Shown here one piece after another: positions 12,977-21,907 of a stretch of DNA of 30,470 bases. The translations under genes were made by a program, and so were the position numbers. How positions within the stretch are numbered: position 1 is the stretch's first letter; each line of letters opens with the position of its first letter. This DNA comes from an uncultured Ruminococcus sp. GTDB lineage: Bacteria; Bacillota; Clostridia; Oscillospirales; Acutalibacteraceae. The stretch is taken from positions 1 through 30,470 of the forward strand of contig CAKSNZ010000027.1 of the NCBI GenBank assembly GCA_934476515.1, given 5' to 3'. The notes under the pieces are model-generated. The model was not told the origin of the DNA. It did not search any database and saw nothing but the letters and a program-made list of their open reading frames with translations.

Positions 12977-13122
12977 TGAATTTTTTGTAAAATTATTCTT
13001 TAAAAGCAGCAAAAATGCCGATTTATAGGGCTTTTAAGGGCGAAAATTCTTTATGTGCAATAAAAATATAATCTTTGTGCATAATATACAAAAACATCTT
13101 TAAAATATTTATAAACTTCTAA

Positions 13123-13131
13123 TGATATAAT
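13123..13131 (+). promoter_or_regulatory. Possible second promoter ahead of rpsJ
   Basis: TGATATAAT is an extended -10 sequence about 40 bp upstream of the main rpsJ -10. There is no good -35 box, so the call is tentative. Confidence 0.3.
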
Positions 13132-13143
13132 TATGCAAAAACC

Positions 13144-13172
13144 TTGAAAAAGCCCATTAAATCTAGTATAAT
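13144..13172 (+). promoter_or_regulatory. rpsJ: Main promoter of the S10-spc-alpha operon
   Basis: TTGAAA (13144-13149), a 17-nt spacer and a perfect TATAAT (13167-13172). Transcription should begin near 13179, giving a leader of about 269 nt before rpsJ. Confidence 0.85.
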
Positions 13173-13179
13173 AAGCCTT

Positions 13180-13447
13180 GCGTGACTGCGATAGATATGC
13201 GAAGAAGCGGGAGGTTGCGACAGTTAGTCGGTTTTTCCGTGGAGTATGTCCGATTTTAAACCGGGCGATTAAGTTAAGATTGAGCAAATATTACCCAATA
13301 GGGTAACACTATGCTCTTAATGCGCTTTGAACTGCCCGAATGAATAAAATTCATCCGGTTTTTTTAATGCAAGGGTGTGAAACACCCGGATGTGTTATCA
13401 GTTAAAAGCACGCCCGCCAACTCAAAACTATTTAAGGAGGCGTTATT
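13180..13447 (+). promoter_or_regulatory. Structured leader of the S10 operon
   Basis: The long leader explains the gene-free stretch before rpsJ. A hairpin at 13282-13316 pairs GAGCA with TGCTC and, within it, TTACCC with GGGTAA. CGGGC at 13262-13266 can pair with GCCCG at 13334-13338 and enclose that hairpin. A terminator hairpin follows at 13336-13365, then a small GGGTGT/ACACCC hairpin at 13373-13387. The 13185-13260 part (GGGAGGTTGCGACA, GGAGTATGTCCG) resembles leaders I recall upstream of clostridial rpsJ, from memory only. A regulatory role for an r-protein such as L4 is inferred from the gamma-proteobacterial S10 operon. Confidence 0.7.
13336..13365 (+). terminator. Intrinsic terminator in the rpsJ leader (attenuator)
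   Basis: A 10-position stem with one A-C mismatch (13336-13345 with 13349-13358, loop AAA) is followed by seven T's (13359-13365). It lies about 185 nt into the transcript and 80 nt before rpsJ. The first three bases of its 5' arm also belong to the alternative CGGGC/GCCCG helix, so the two structures compete. Confidence 0.8.
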
Positions 13448-13759
13448 ATGGCAGTCAAGGAAAAAATTCGTATAAGACTTAAGGGTTACGATCATCAGTT
13501 AGTTGATCAATCAGCTGAAAGAATCGTTGCAACAGCCAAGAGAACAGGTGCTAGAGTTTCAGGTCCTGTACCTCTACCAACACAGAAGCAGGTTGTTACA
13601 ATTCTAAGAGCTGTTCATAAGTACAAGGACAGCCGTGAGCAGTTTGAAATGAGAACTCACAAAAGACTTATCGACATTCTAAGACCATCAAACAAAACTG
13701 TTGATGCTCTTATGAAATTAGAACTCCCTGCAGGCGTTGACATCGAAATTAAGTTATAA
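13448..13759 (+). CDS. rpsJ: 30S ribosomal protein S10 (NusE)
   Basis: S10 sits in the 30S head and, as NusE, joins NusB in transcription antitermination. The 103 residues match the family in length and motifs: [20 protein letters not shown] at the start, [20 protein letters not shown], and the loop tip [27 protein letters not shown] eight bases before the ATG supports the start. It heads the operon behind the leader attenuator. A 73-nt spacer with small hairpins separates it from rplC, wider than most gaps downstream. Confidence 0.98.
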   Translation: MAVKEKIRIRLKGYDHQLVDQSAERIVATAKRTGARVSGPVPLPTQKQVVTILRAVHKYKDSREQFEMRTHKRLIDILRPSNKTVDALMKLELPAGVDIEIKL

Positions 13760-13770
13760 TTTCATTTCAA

Positions 13771-13811
13771 CCTACCGGTAGACAGGGTAAATGTTGGGAA
13801 ACCAACCAATA
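13771..13811 (+). other. Hairpins in the rpsJ-rplC spacer
   Basis: CTACCGGTAG (13772-13781) is self-complementary. GTTGG-GAAA-CCAAC (13793-13806) forms a 5-bp stem with a GNRA tetraloop. It may be closed further by a near-match of AGGGTA with TAACCT. The role is unknown. Confidence 0.4.
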
Positions 13812-13832
13812 ACCTAAAAGGAGGAAAACATA

Positions 13833-14465
13833 ATGCAGAAGGCATTAATCGGAAAGAAAGTCGGTATGACTCAGATTTTCGACGAAAAGGGACGTTTCGT
13901 TCCTGTAACTGTTGTTGAAGCTGGCCCATGTGTAGTTTCAATGAAAAAGACAGTTGAGAGTGATGGCTACGCAGCAGTTCAGATGGGCTACGGCGATATG
14001 AAGCCTCACAAAGTAAACAAGCCTATGAAGGGTCATTTTGACAAGGCTGATGTTGCTCCAAAGAAAGTTCTTAAAGAATTTAGATTTGAAGACACAGATG
14101 CTTACAACGTAGGCGACATCATCAAAGCAGATGTTTTTGAAGCTGGTAACAAAGTTGATGTTACTGGTAAGAGCAAAGGTAAAGGCTTTGCCGGCGTAAT
14201 CAAGCGCTGGAATTTCCAGAGACTTAAGGAAACTCATGGTTCAGGTCCTTGTGTAAGAGACGGTGGTTCAATGGGTTGCTGTTCATCTCCTTCTCGTGTA
14301 TTCAAGGGTAAGAAGATGGCAGGTCACTTAGGTGCTGAAAAAGTAACAGTTCAGAATCTTGAAATCGTTAAGATTGATGTAGAAAACAACCTCATTGCTA
14401 TTAAGGGTGCTATTCCAGGCCCTAACAAAGGCTATGTTGTAATCAAAGATTCTGTAAAGGCTTAA
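13833..14465 (+). CDS. rplC: 50S ribosomal protein L3
   Basis: L3 is one of the first proteins to bind 23S rRNA, with a loop reaching towards the peptidyl transferase centre. The 210-residue product starts [20 protein letters not shown] and shows the central [20 protein letters not shown], the glycine-rich [20 protein letters not shown] loop that enters the catalytic region, and a C-terminal [15 protein letters not shown]. Length fits the family. AAAGGAGG seven bases before the ATG supports the start. A 16-base gap leads to rplD. Confidence 0.98.
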   Translation: MQKALIGKKVGMTQIFDEKGRFVPVTVVEAGPCVVSMKKTVESDGYAAVQMGYGDMKPHKVNKPMKGHFDKADVAPKKVLKEFRFEDTDAYNVGDIIKADVFEAGNKVDVTGKSKGKGFAGVIKRWNFQRLKETHGSGPCVRDGGSMGCCSSPSRVFKGKKMAGHLGAEKVTVQNLEIVKIDVENNLIAIKGAIPGPNKGYVVIKDSVKA

Positions 14466-14481
14466 GAAAGGGGGACTACAA

Positions 14482-15105
14482 ATGCCAAGTATTAACGTTG
14501 TTGATATGAAGGGTTCAAACGCTAAGACAATCGAACTAAACGATTCTATTTTCGATATCGAACCAAACGAAGCAGTAATGCATCAGATGGTAGTTCTCTA
14601 TCTTGCTAATCAGCGTCAGGGTACTCAGAGTGCTTTAACTCGTTCAGAAGTATCCGGTGGTGGTAGAAAGCCATGGAGACAGAAGGGCACAGGTCGTGCT
14701 AGACAGGGTTCTACAAGATCTCCACAGTGGACACACGGTGGTATCGTATTTGCTCCAAAGCCAAGAGACTACAGCTTCAGTGTAAATAAGAAGGTAAAGA
14801 GACTTGCTATGAAGTCAGCTCTATCTTCAAAGGTTGCTGCAGATGAACTTATCGTTGTTGATAAGATCGCTTGTGACGACTACAAAACAAAAACTATGGT
14901 TGAGATGCTCAAAGCAATCGGCTCTGAAAAGAAGACACTAATCGTTCTTCCAGAAGTTGATAGCAAAGTTATCAAGTCAGCAAACAACATTCCTGGTGTT
15001 AAGACTTGTCAGTATAACGAAATCAATGTTTATGATATTCTAAATGCAGACAAGCTGGTTATCGCTGAGGGTGCAATTGCTAAGATTGAGGAGGTGTACG
15101 CATGA
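14482..15105 (+). CDS. rplD: 50S ribosomal protein L4
   Basis: L4 lines the narrowest part of the peptide exit tunnel, and in gamma-proteobacteria it also represses the S10 operon. The 207 residues contain the tunnel loop ([20 protein letters not shown] then [20 protein letters not shown]) and the globular part ending [10 protein letters not shown]. It is the obvious candidate ligand for the leader at 13180-13447, though Firmicute control by L4 is not established by this sequence. AGAAAGGGGG precedes the ATG. The stop codon overlaps the rplW start (ATGA), so the two are translationally coupled. Confidence 0.97.
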   Translation: MPSINVVDMKGSNAKTIELNDSIFDIEPNEAVMHQMVVLYLANQRQGTQSALTRSEVSGGGRKPWRQKGTGRARQGSTRSPQWTHGGIVFAPKPRDYSFSVNKKVKRLAMKSALSSKVAADELIVVDKIACDDYKTKTMVEMLKAIGSEKKTLIVLPEVDSKVIKSANNIPGVKTCQYNEINVYDILNADKLVIAEGAIAKIEEVYA

Positions 15106-15392
15106 TCGCTCATGACATCATTATTCGCCCAATCATCACTGAAAAGTCAATGATGGGTATTGCAGAAAAGAAGTACACCTTTGAAGTTGCTAAGACAGCT
15201 ACAAAGATTGATATTGCTAACGCTGTTGAAGAAGCTTTCAAAGTTAAAGTTGCTAAGGTTAACACAGTTTCTGTTCGTGGCAAACTAAAGAGACAGGGCA
15301 GAACACAGGGCTATACAAAGTCTTGGAAGAAGGCTGTTGTTACTCTAACAGAAGATAGCAAGAGCATTGAATTTTTTGAAGGCATGATGTAA
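15102..15392 (+). CDS. rplW: 50S ribosomal protein L23
   Basis: L23 borders the exit tunnel and is the docking point for trigger factor and the signal recognition particle. The 96 residues include the start [14 protein letters not shown], the [20 protein letters not shown] segment, the extended loop [20 protein letters not shown] and the ending SIEFFEGM. The start overlaps the rplD stop by 4 bases, with GAGGAGGTG just ahead. A 98-nt spacer follows, the longest internal gap in the S10 part of the operon. Confidence 0.97.
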   Translation: MIAHDIIIRPIITEKSMMGIAEKKYTFEVAKTATKIDIANAVEEAFKVKVAKVNTVSVRGKLKRQGRTQGYTKSWKKAVVTLTEDSKSIEFFEGMM

Positions 15393-15468
15393 GCCTAATT
15401 AAGAATTCTAAAAAATTACTAATTAATAGGCAGAATGTATGGGGCTTCACCATAAACCCCGCAAAGCC
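15393..15468 (+). other. Foldable rplW-rplB spacer
   Basis: GCCTA (15393-15397) can pair with TAGGC (15427-15431). GGGG (15441-15444) can pair with CCCC (15457-15460), or alternatively GGCTT (15443-15447) with AAGCC (15464-15468). Two mutually exclusive small folds lie just before the rplB SD. The function is unknown. Confidence 0.35.
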
Positions 15469-15490
15469 ATCATGAGGAGAGTGAAATCAA

Positions 15491-16324
15491 ATGGCCATTA
15501 AGGTATATAAACCGACCACAAACGCACGCCGTAATATGTCGGTTACTGATTACTCATCTCTTTCAAAGGTAGCACCTGAAAAGAGTCTACTACAGCCAAT
15601 CAAAAAGAATGCTGGTCGTAACTCTTATGGTAGAATTACTGTTCGTCACAGAGGCGGCGGTAACCGTAGAAAGTACAGAGTAATTGATTTTAAGAGACAG
15701 AAGTTTGACATTCCTGCAACAGTTAAGACATTAGAATATGATCCTAACCGTTCAGCATTTATCGCACTAATTCAGTATGAAGACGGCGAAAAGTCATACA
15801 TCATTGCACCGGAAGGTCTCAAGGTTGGCGACACAGTTGTTGCTGGTCCTAGTGCAGATATTAAGCCTGGTAACGCACTACCACTAAGTGCTATTCCAAC
15901 AGGTACATTCATCCACAATATTGAACTTTACCCAGGTAGAGGTGCTCAGCTAGCTAGATCAGCTGGTAATATGGCACAGCTAATGGCTAAAGAAAACGGT
16001 ATGGCTCTACTTAGACTACCATCCGGCGAACTAAGAAACGTTCCTGATAACTGTATGGCTACAATCGGTGTTGTAGGTAACTCAGATCACGAAAACGTTA
16101 AGATTGGTAAGGCTGGTAGAAAGAGAAATATGGGTTGGAGACCAACAGTAAGAGGTTCTGTAATGAACCCTAATGACCACCCACACGGTGGTGGTGAAGG
16201 TAAATCACCAGTCGGTCGTCCAGGTCCATGTACTCCTTGGGGTAAACCTGCTCTTGGTTACAAGACTCGTAAGAACCACAAGGCTTCTGACAAGCTAATT
16301 GTAAGAAGAAGAAACGGTAAGTAA
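15491..16324 (+). CDS. rplB: 50S ribosomal protein L2
   Basis: L2 is needed for subunit joining and peptidyl transfer. The 277 residues hold the N-terminal [23 protein letters not shown]-binding region and the middle [20 protein letters not shown]. The highly conserved C-terminal [20 protein letters not shown] follows; its histidines include the one near the catalytic centre. A full-length C-terminus ends [16 protein letters not shown] precedes the ATG. It follows the structured spacer after rplW, and a 21-base gap leads to rpsS. Confidence 0.98.
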   Translation: MAIKVYKPTTNARRNMSVTDYSSLSKVAPEKSLLQPIKKNAGRNSYGRITVRHRGGGNRRKYRVIDFKRQKFDIPATVKTLEYDPNRSAFIALIQYEDGEKSYIIAPEGLKVGDTVVAGPSADIKPGNALPLSAIPTGTFIHNIELYPGRGAQLARSAGNMAQLMAKENGMALLRLPSGELRNVPDNCMATIGVVGNSDHENVKIGKAGRKRNMGWRPTVRGSVMNPNDHPHGGGEGKSPVGRPGPCTPWGKPALGYKTRKNHKASDKLIVRRRNGK

Positions 16325-16345
16325 GACGGAAGGAGCTAATTTAAT

Positions 16346-16618
16346 ATGAGTAGAAGTACTAAAAAAGGCCCTTTTGTCCAGCCTAAGCTGCTCGAAAGAG
16401 TCATTGATATGAACGAAAAGGGAGAAAAGAGAATTCTAAAGACTTGGTCAAGAAGTTCAACAATTTTCCCTGAATTTGTAGGTCACACATTTGCAGTCCA
16501 TGACGGACGTAAGCATGTTCCAGTATATGTAACTGAAGATATGGTTGGTCACAAGCTTGGTGAGTTTGCTCCAACTAGAACATTCAGAGGTCATGCTGGT
16601 AGTAAGACATCTAAATAA
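16346..16618 (+). CDS. rpsS: 30S ribosomal protein S19
   Basis: S19 pairs with S13 in the 30S head near the A-site tRNA. The 90 residues begin [19 protein letters not shown] and contain [20 protein letters not shown] and the closing [15 protein letters not shown], all family hallmarks. Length is normal at about 90. GGAAGGAG upstream and 18-base spacing to rplV fit the tight operon. No oddities seen. Confidence 0.98.
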   Translation: MSRSTKKGPFVQPKLLERVIDMNEKGEKRILKTWSRSSTIFPEFVGHTFAVHDGRKHVPVYVTEDMVGHKLGEFAPTRTFRGHAGSKTSK

Positions 16619-16636
16619 GCGGAAGGAGTAAGCAAG

Positions 16637-16972
16637 ATGGAAGCAAAAGCATATGCAAAATATGTTCGAATTTCACCTCGTAAGGTTTCAGTTGTACTAA
16701 ACCTTATCCGTGGTAAGGACGTAAAACTTGCAAAGGCTATTCTCGAGCATACCCCAAAGGCCGCTTGTGAGCCACTACTTAAGTTGCTCAAGTCAGCAGT
16801 TGCTAATGCTGAGAATAACCACAGCATGGACACATCTGCACTATATGTTGCAGAATGTTCAGTATCCCAGGGCCCAATTCTTAAGAGAATTAGACCAAGA
16901 GCTCAGGGTAGAGCATTTAGAATTGATAAGAAAACATCTCATATCACTCTAGTGCTAAAAGAGAAAGAATAA
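16637..16972 (+). CDS. rplV: 50S ribosomal protein L22
   Basis: L22 contacts all six 23S domains, and its beta-hairpin forms part of the tunnel constriction, where macrolide-resistance changes map. The 111 residues show [20 protein letters not shown], the helix [15 protein letters not shown] and the hairpin [20 protein letters not shown], followed by THITLVL-like [11 protein letters not shown]. The hairpin looks intact with no duplication or deletion. GGAAGGAG precedes the ATG and rpsC follows after 15 bases. Confidence 0.98.
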   Translation: MEAKAYAKYVRISPRKVSVVLNLIRGKDVKLAKAILEHTPKAACEPLLKLLKSAVANAENNHSMDTSALYVAECSVSQGPILKRIRPRAQGRAFRIDKKTSHITLVLKEKE

Positions 16973-16987
16973 AGGAGGTTTGTAGCA

Positions 16988-17659
16988 ATGGGACAGAAAG
17001 TTAATCCACACGGTATTCGTGTAGGCGTAATTAAAGACTGGGATTCAAGATGGTTTGCCAGCAAGAAAGATTTCGGCGATACACTTGTTGAAGACTACAA
17101 CCTTCGTAAGGTATTAAAGAAACAGCTTTATACAGCAGGCATCTCTAAGATTGAAATCGAAAGAGATGGTAAAAAAGTAAGACTTCACATTCACTGTGCT
17201 AAGCCTGGTATGATTATCGGTAAAGGCGGTAGTGAAATTGAGAAGCTAAAGGCTCAGTGTGAAAAGTTCTTAAACAAGCCTGTTAACATCAACATTGTTG
17301 AAGTTAAGCATCCTGATACAGATGCTCAGCTTGTTGCAGAAAACATTGCACTTCAGCTAGAAAAGAGAATTTCATTCCGTCGTGCTATGAAACAGGCAAT
17401 CGGCAGATCAATGAAGTTCGGCGCTAAGGGTATTAAGACAATGTGTTCAGGTAGACTTGGCGGTGCAGAAATTGCAAGAAGTGAACAGTATCATGAAGGT
17501 ACTATTCCTCTACAGACACTTCGTGCTGATATCGACTACGGTTTTGCAGAAGCAAACACAACATACGGTAAGATCGGTGTTAAGGTTTGGATCTACAAGG
17601 GTGAAGTAATCGGTAATGTACAGAAGCGTCCAGCTCGTAAAGAAGGAGGCAAGAAGTAA
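16988..17659 (+). CDS. rpsC: 30S ribosomal protein S3
   Basis: S3 lines the mRNA entry channel and, with S4 and S5, helps unwind mRNA. The 223 residues start [20 protein letters not shown], carry the KH type II core with [13 protein letters not shown], and then the C-terminal domain with [21 protein letters not shown] basic tail ends in [10 protein letters not shown]. The start has AAAGGAGG upstream. Its TAA stop shares one base with the rplP ATG (TAATG), so translation is probably coupled. Confidence 0.98.
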   Translation: MGQKVNPHGIRVGVIKDWDSRWFASKKDFGDTLVEDYNLRKVLKKQLYTAGISKIEIERDGKKVRLHIHCAKPGMIIGKGGSEIEKLKAQCEKFLNKPVNINIVEVKHPDTDAQLVAENIALQLEKRISFRRAMKQAIGRSMKFGAKGIKTMCSGRLGGAEIARSEQYHEGTIPLQTLRADIDYGFAEANTTYGKIGVKVWIYKGEVIGNVQKRPARKEGGKK

Positions 17660-18075
17660 TGTTATTACCTAAGAGAGTAAAGTACAGAAGAGTACACAGA
17701 GGTCGTCTTACAGGTAAAGCTTACCGTGGTAATAAGGTTACTTACGGTGAATTCGGCCTTCAGGCTTTAGAGCCATCATGGATTACATCAAACCAAATCG
17801 AAGCAGCCCGTGTAGCTATGACTCGTTACTGCAAGCGTTTCGGTAAAGTTTGGATTAAGATTTTCCCAGATAAGCCGGTTACAGCAAGACCTGCTGAAAC
17901 TCGAATGGGTAAAGGTAAAGGTAACCCAGAATATTGGGTAGCTGTTGTTAAGCCAGGCAGAGTTATGTTTGAACTTGGTGGTGTTGACGAAGCTACAGCA
18001 AGAGAAGCTATGCGTCTTGCTGCTAATAAGCTACCTATTAAGTGTAAGTTTGTTACAAAGGAGGTTGAACAGTAA
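17659..18075 (+). CDS. rplP: 50S ribosomal protein L16
   Basis: L16 stabilises the A-site tRNA elbow and is a late assembly protein. The 138 residues include [20 protein letters not shown], the central [20 protein letters not shown] and the loop [20 protein letters not shown]. The conserved Arg that is hydroxylated in some Proteobacteria would lie in this loop region. It overlaps rpsC and rpmC by one base on each side, making a three-gene coupled block. The SD for the next gene, AAGGAGGT, is inside its last codons. Confidence 0.98.
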   Translation: MLLPKRVKYRRVHRGRLTGKAYRGNKVTYGEFGLQALEPSWITSNQIEAARVAMTRYCKRFGKVWIKIFPDKPVTARPAETRMGKGKGNPEYWVAVVKPGRVMFELGGVDEATAREAMRLAANKLPIKCKFVTKEVEQ

Positions 18076-18272
18076 TGACATCAAAGGAAATTAGAGAACT
18101 TTCTACTGAAGAGCAGCAGACTAAGCTAAAAGACTTGAAGGAAGAACTATTCAACCTTCGTTTTCAGCTTGCTATTAATCAGCTAGAAAACCCAACAAGA
18201 ATTAAGGCAGTTAAGAAAGATATTGCTAGAATTTCAACAATTCTTCGTGAAGATGAATTAGCTGAAGCTTAA
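18075..18272 (+). CDS. rpmC: 50S ribosomal protein L29
   Basis: L29 is a small two-helix protein at the tunnel exit beside L23. The 65 residues match: [20 protein letters not shown], then [20 protein letters not shown] and [17 protein letters not shown]. The length is typical. Its start overlaps the rplP stop. rpsQ follows 13 bases later with an AAGGAGG site immediately after the stop. Confidence 0.97.
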   Translation: MTSKEIRELSTEEQQTKLKDLKEELFNLRFQLAINQLENPTRIKAVKKDIARISTILREDELAEA

Positions 18273-18285
18273 GGAGGATACAACA

Positions 18286-18543
18286 ATGAGCGATAGAAAT
18301 TACAGAAAAACTGTTGTCGGCAAGGTTGTATCTGACAAAATGGATAAAACCATTGTCGTTGCAATCGAAGACAGCGTAAAGCATAAGCTTTATAATAAGA
18401 TTGTTAAGAGAACTGTTCGCTATAAAGCACATGATGAAAATAACACAGCAGGTGTAGGCGACAGAGTAAAGATCATGGAAACTCGCCCACTCTCTAAGGA
18501 TAAGAGATGGAGACTAGTCGAGATCATTGAAAAAGCTAAATAA
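18286..18543 (+). CDS. rpsQ: 30S ribosomal protein S17
   Basis: S17 is an OB-fold protein that binds early to the 5' domain of 16S rRNA. The 85 residues contain [20 protein letters not shown], the [20 protein letters not shown] segment and [20 protein letters not shown]. The conserved loop motifs are all present. AAGGAGG precedes the ATG. A 29-base gap to rplN is slightly wider than its neighbours but holds no visible structure. Confidence 0.98.
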   Translation: MSDRNYRKTVVGKVVSDKMDKTIVVAIEDSVKHKLYNKIVKRTVRYKAHDENNTAGVGDRVKIMETRPLSKDKRWRLVEIIEKAK

Positions 18544-18572
18544 GTTAGCTTGAGAAAAAGGAGGAACACACT

Positions 18573-18941
18573 GTGATTCAACAGCAGACTTATCTCAAGG
18601 TAGCCGACAATACTGGCGCTAAGGAACTTATGTGCATTCGTGTTCTCGGTGGTACTAAGAGAAGATATGCCAACATTGGCGATGTTGTAGTTGCTTCTGT
18701 AAAGAAAGCAACACCAGGCGGCGTTGTAAAGAAGGGCGATGTAGTTCGTGCAGTAGTTGTACGTTCAGCTAAGGGTGTTCGTCGTGAAGACGGCACATAC
18801 ATCCGTTTCGATGAAAACGCAGCTGTTATTATTAAAGATGATAAGAGTCCAAGAGGCACTCGTATTTTTGGACCAGTTGCTCGTGAGCTTCGTGAAAAGG
18901 ACTTCACAAAGATCCTTTCTCTAGCTCCTGAAGTACTTTAA
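18573..18941 (+). CDS. rplN: 50S ribosomal protein L14
   Basis: L14 forms an intersubunit bridge and is the docking site of the silencing factor RsfS. The 122 residues begin [20 protein letters not shown] and include the canonical [40 protein letters not shown] and ending [12 protein letters not shown]. Length is exactly typical. The start codon is GTG, supported by AAAGGAGG nine bases upstream and by perfect N-terminal agreement with the family. Confidence 0.98.
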   Translation: MIQQQTYLKVADNTGAKELMCIRVLGGTKRRYANIGDVVVASVKKATPGGVVKKGDVVRAVVVRSAKGVRREDGTYIRFDENAAVIIKDDKSPRGTRIFGPVARELREKDFTKILSLAPEVL

Positions 18942-18957
18942 TTGGAGGTGTCAAGTT

Positions 18958-19278
18958 ATGAATAATAAAGTTCATGTTAAAACAGGCGACACCGTTGTAA
19001 TTATTAGCGGTAAAGACAAAGGCAAGCAGGGTACTGTTATGGCTGTTTCACCAAAGGAAGGCAAAGTTATCGTTGAAAAGTGCAATATGGTAACTAAGCA
19101 TGTTAAGCCTAGAAGAATGGGTGAAGCAGGTGGTATCCAGAAGGCTGAAGGTGCTATGTATGCATCAAAAGTTCAGCTAGTATGCCCAAGATGCAAAAAG
19201 CAGACTAGAGTTGCTCACAAGATTAACGCTGACGGCTCTAAGGATCGTATTTGCGCTAAGTGTAAAGAAGAAATTTAA
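18958..19278 (+). CDS. rplX: 50S ribosomal protein L24 with zinc-ribbon tail
   Basis: L24 starts 50S assembly by binding the 5' end of 23S rRNA. The 106 residues hold the KOW motif ([20 protein letters not shown]), the rRNA-binding [18 protein letters not shown] and a C-terminal pair CPRC and CAKC about 26 residues apart, a zinc-ribbon-like tail seen in many but not all bacterial L24 proteins. Whether it binds zinc here is inferred. TTGGAGGTG precedes the ATG. Confidence 0.97.
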   Translation: MNNKVHVKTGDTVVIISGKDKGKQGTVMAVSPKEGKVIVEKCNMVTKHVKPRRMGEAGGIQKAEGAMYASKVQLVCPRCKKQTRVAHKINADGSKDRICAKCKEEI

Positions 19279-19292
19279 AGGAGGATTTCACA

Positions 19293-19832
19293 GTGGCTAG
19301 ATTAAAGACTTTCTACAAAGAAGAAGTTGCACCGGCTCTTATGAAGAAATTCTCTTACAAGAGCGTAATGCAGATTCCAAAGCTAGATAAGATTGTTATC
19401 AATGTTGGTGCTGGTGAAGCTAAGGAAAACCACAAGGTTATCGACTCAATTTGTACTGACCTTCGTGCTATCACCGGCCAGCAGCCAATGATTTGTAAAG
19501 CAAGAAAATCAGTTGCTAACTTCAAACTAAGAGAAGGTATGGCAATTGGTTGTAAAGTAACACTAAGAGGCGACAGAATGTATGAATTCCTAGATCGTCT
19601 ATTCAATGTTGCTCTACCAAGAGTTCGTGACTTCAGAGGTATTAACGGTAACTCATTTGATGGTCGTGGTAACTATAACATGGGTATCAAGGAACAGTTA
19701 ATTTTCCCTGAAATCGAATATGATAAGATTGATAAAGTTCGTGGTATGGACATTTGTTTCGTTACTACAGCTCAGACAGATGAAGAGGGCCGTGAGCTAC
19801 TAAGCTTAATGGGCGCTCCATTCGCAAAGTAA
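19293..19832 (+). CDS. rplE: 50S ribosomal protein L5
   Basis: L5 binds 5S rRNA with L18 in the central protuberance and contacts S13 across the subunits. The 179 residues match family length and carry [20 protein letters not shown], the [20 protein letters not shown] segment, [20 protein letters not shown] and [20 protein letters not shown]. The start is GTG with AAAGGAGG eight bases upstream. rpsN follows after 12 bases. Confidence 0.98.
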   Translation: MARLKTFYKEEVAPALMKKFSYKSVMQIPKLDKIVINVGAGEAKENHKVIDSICTDLRAITGQQPMICKARKSVANFKLREGMAIGCKVTLRGDRMYEFLDRLFNVALPRVRDFRGINGNSFDGRGNYNMGIKEQLIFPEIEYDKIDKVRGMDICFVTTAQTDEEGRELLSLMGAPFAK

Positions 19833-19844
19833 GGAGGAATAGTT

Positions 19845-20030
19845 GTGGCTAAGACAGCAATGAAAATCAAACAGCAGAAAGAGCCTAAGTACTCTACAAG
19901 AAAGTACTCTCGCTGCAAAATCTGCGGCAGACCACATGCTTACCTCCGTAAGTACGGTATTTGCCGTATCTGCTTCCGTGAACTCGCTTATAAGGGTGAG
20001 ATTCCAGGCGTTAAGAAATCAAGCTGGTAA
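19845..20030 (+). CDS. rpsN: 30S ribosomal protein S14, zinc-binding type
   Basis: S14 helps assemble the 30S head with S3 and S10. The 61-residue form contains CKIC and CRIC, the four-cysteine zinc site of type Z S14 ([20 protein letters not shown] then [20 protein letters not shown]). That is the usual form in Firmicutes, as opposed to the roughly 100-residue zinc-free paralogue. Some Firmicutes swap to a zinc-free copy under zinc limitation; none is visible in this window. The start is GTG with AAGGAGG upstream. Confidence 0.97.
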   Translation: MAKTAMKIKQQKEPKYSTRKYSRCKICGRPHAYLRKYGICRICFRELAYKGEIPGVKKSSW

Positions 20031-20042
20031 GGAGGTAAAGTT

Positions 20043-20441
20043 ATGCAGATTACTGATACAATTGCAGACTTACTTACAAGAATTCGTAATGCAAGTTCTG
20101 CTAAACACGATACAGTTGACATTCCAGCATCAAACATGAAGAAGGCTATTTGCCAGATTCTTGTTGATGAAGGTTATGTTAAAGAATTTACTACAATGGA
20201 AGATGGTAAGCAGGGCGTAATTAAGGTAACACTTAAGTACACTGAAGATAAGACTCCTGTAATCACAGGTCTTAGAAGAGTTTCAAAGCCGGGCTTACGT
20301 ATTTACAGCAATGCAGAAAACCTACCAAAGGTTATGAAGGGCCTTGGTATCGCTATCATCTCAACTTCTAAGGGTATCATGACAGACCGTCAGGCTCGTA
20401 AAGAAAATATCGGTGGCGAAGTTCTTGCATTTGTTTGGTAA
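20043..20441 (+). CDS. rpsH: 30S ribosomal protein S8
   Basis: S8 binds helix 21 of 16S rRNA; in E. coli it also represses the spc operon. The 132 residues show [20 protein letters not shown] at the start, the central [20 protein letters not shown] and the C-terminal [20 protein letters not shown] signature ending VLAFVW. AAGGAGGT precedes the ATG. No obvious S8-binding mimic is seen in the short gap before rplE, so E. coli-type control is not supported here. Confidence 0.98.
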   Translation: MQITDTIADLLTRIRNASSAKHDTVDIPASNMKKAICQILVDEGYVKEFTTMEDGKQGVIKVTLKYTEDKTPVITGLRRVSKPGLRIYSNAENLPKVMKGLGIAIISTSKGIMTDRQARKENIGGEVLAFVW

Positions 20442-20453
20442 GGAGGTGCCGAG

Positions 20454-20996
20454 ATGTCTCGAATTGGAAGAAAACCTATAAATATTCCCGCTGGCGTTAC
20501 TGTTTCAGTAAACGAAGGCGTTGTAACTGTTAAGGGTCCTAAGGGTGAATTAACTCAGAAGGTACACCCAAATATGACAGTTGAAATCAATGGTGATGTT
20601 GTTGAAGTTAAGCGTCCTAATGACGACAAGCTAAACAGAAGCCTACATGGTCTTACTCGTTCTTTAATCCACAATATGGTTATCGGCGTTACAGAAGGCT
20701 ACAAGAAGGAACTAGAAGTTAACGGTGTTGGTTACAGAGTTCAGAAGCAAGGTAACAAAGTTGTTATGAACCTAGGTTTCTCTCATCAGGTAATTGTTGA
20801 AGAAACAGACGACATTAAGATGGAAGTTCCAGATCCTAATAATATCATTGTTCTTGGCTGCGATAAGCAGAAGGTTGGTCAGTTCGCTGCTGAAGTTAGA
20901 GAAAAGCGTCCACCAGAACCTTACAAGGGTAAGGGTATTAAGTATAAGGATGAAGTTATCCGTCGTAAGGAAGGTAAAGCCGGTAAAGGCAAGTAA
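20454..20996 (+). CDS. rplF: 50S ribosomal protein L6
   Basis: L6 lies near the factor-binding (GTPase) centre. The 180 residues contain two related alpha-beta repeats: SRIGRKPINIPAGVTVSVNE in the first and GVTEGYKKELEVNGVGYRVQ leading the second. They end in the conserved RPPEPYKGKGIKYKDEVIRR signature. Length is normal. AAGGAGGTG precedes the ATG by a few bases. rplR follows after 18 bases. Confidence 0.98.
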   Translation: MSRIGRKPINIPAGVTVSVNEGVVTVKGPKGELTQKVHPNMTVEINGDVVEVKRPNDDKLNRSLHGLTRSLIHNMVIGVTEGYKKELEVNGVGYRVQKQGNKVVMNLGFSHQVIVEETDDIKMEVPDPNNIIVLGCDKQKVGQFAAEVREKRPPEPYKGKGIKYKDEVIRRKEGKAGKGK

Positions 20997-21014
20997 TTAA
21001 GGAGTGAATGACAA

Positions 21015-21374
21015 ATGGTAAAAAGACCTGATACAAAAAAAGCCCGTCTAAATCGCCATAAGAGAGTTCGTGGTAAGATTAGCGGTACTGCAGAATGTCC
21101 ACGCCTTTGTGTATTCCGTTCTACTAACAACATTTATGCTCAGTTAATTGACGATGTTGCTGGTGTTACACTTGCTGCTGCTTCTACTCTTGATAAGAGC
21201 ATTAGTGGCAATGGCGGAAACAAAGAGGCTGCAAGAGCAGTTGGTAAGTTAATTGCTGCTAAGGCAGCAGAGAAGAATATCGTTGATGTTGTATTCGACA
21301 GAGGCGGTAATATCTATCACGGCCGTGTTAAAGAATTGGCCGAAGGCGCCCGTGAGGGTGGCCTCAATTTCTAA
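21015..21374 (+). CDS. rplR: 50S ribosomal protein L18
   Basis: L18 carries 5S rRNA into the large subunit with L5. The 119 residues have a basic flexible N-terminus ([20 protein letters not shown]), the strand-helix core [20 protein letters not shown] and the family ending [20 protein letters not shown] followed by GGLNF. The start is supported by TAAGGAGTG upstream. It is followed after 18 bases by rpsE. Confidence 0.98.
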   Translation: MVKRPDTKKARLNRHKRVRGKISGTAECPRLCVFRSTNNIYAQLIDDVAGVTLAAASTLDKSISGNGGNKEAARAVGKLIAAKAAEKNIVDVVFDRGGNIYHGRVKELAEGAREGGLNF

Positions 21375-21392
21375 GGAAGGGGAGGAATTACT

Positions 21393-21890
21393 TTGGCTAA
21401 TTATGATAGAAATGACGACAGATTTACAGAAAGAGTTGTTACAATCAACCGTGTATCCAAAACTGTAAAGGGCGGTCGTATTTATAAGTTCGCAGCTCTT
21501 GTAGTTGTAGGTGATGGCGAAGGTACTGTTGGTTTCGGTATCGGTAAAGCCGGTGAAGTTCCGGACGCTATCAGAAAGGGTATTGAAGATGCTAAGAAGA
21601 ACCTAATGAAGGTTTCTCTAAGAGGCACAACAATCCCTCACGAAATTATCGGTGAATTTGGTGCAGGTAGAGTTCTTATGAAACCTGCTGCTCCTGGTAC
21701 CGGTGTTATCGCTGGTGGTCCTGTTCGTTCAGTTGTTGAAGCTGTAGGTATCAAGGACATCAGAACAAAGGCTCTTCGTTCAAATAACCCTTGTAATGTA
21801 GTTAGAGCTACACTAGAAGGTCTAAAGAATCTAAGAACAGCTGAAGAAGTTGCTGCTATTCGTGGCAAATCAGTTAAAGAAATTTTATAA
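21393..21890 (+). CDS. rpsE: 30S ribosomal protein S5
   Basis: S5 affects decoding accuracy and lines the mRNA entry tunnel with S3 and S4. The 165 residues include the double-stranded-RNA-like N-terminal domain ([20 protein letters not shown]), the [20 protein letters not shown] loop and the C-terminal [20 protein letters not shown]. The start codon is TTG, supported by GGGGAGG upstream and the MANYDRND beginning that aligns with the family. Use of TTG may lower its initiation rate relative to neighbours. Confidence 0.97.
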   Translation: MANYDRNDDRFTERVVTINRVSKTVKGGRIYKFAALVVVGDGEGTVGFGIGKAGEVPDAIRKGIEDAKKNLMKVSLRGTTIPHEIIGEFGAGRVLMKPAAPGTGVIAGGPVRSVVEAVGIKDIRTKALRSNNPCNVVRATLEGLKNLRTAEEVAAIRGKSVKEIL

Positions 21891-21907
21891 TAGGGAGGTT
21901 GCTAAGA

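Noticed and set aside
13051..13287. A 78-codon open frame on the minus strand across the rpsJ promoter and leader
   Set aside because: It covers the promoter and structured leader, has no ribosome binding site and encodes no recognisable pattern.
13938..14237. Long antisense frame inside rplC, and similar ones inside rplN, rplE, rpsE, map and rpoA
   Set aside because: They are shadows of strongly conserved genes; none has a start signal or a family resemblance.
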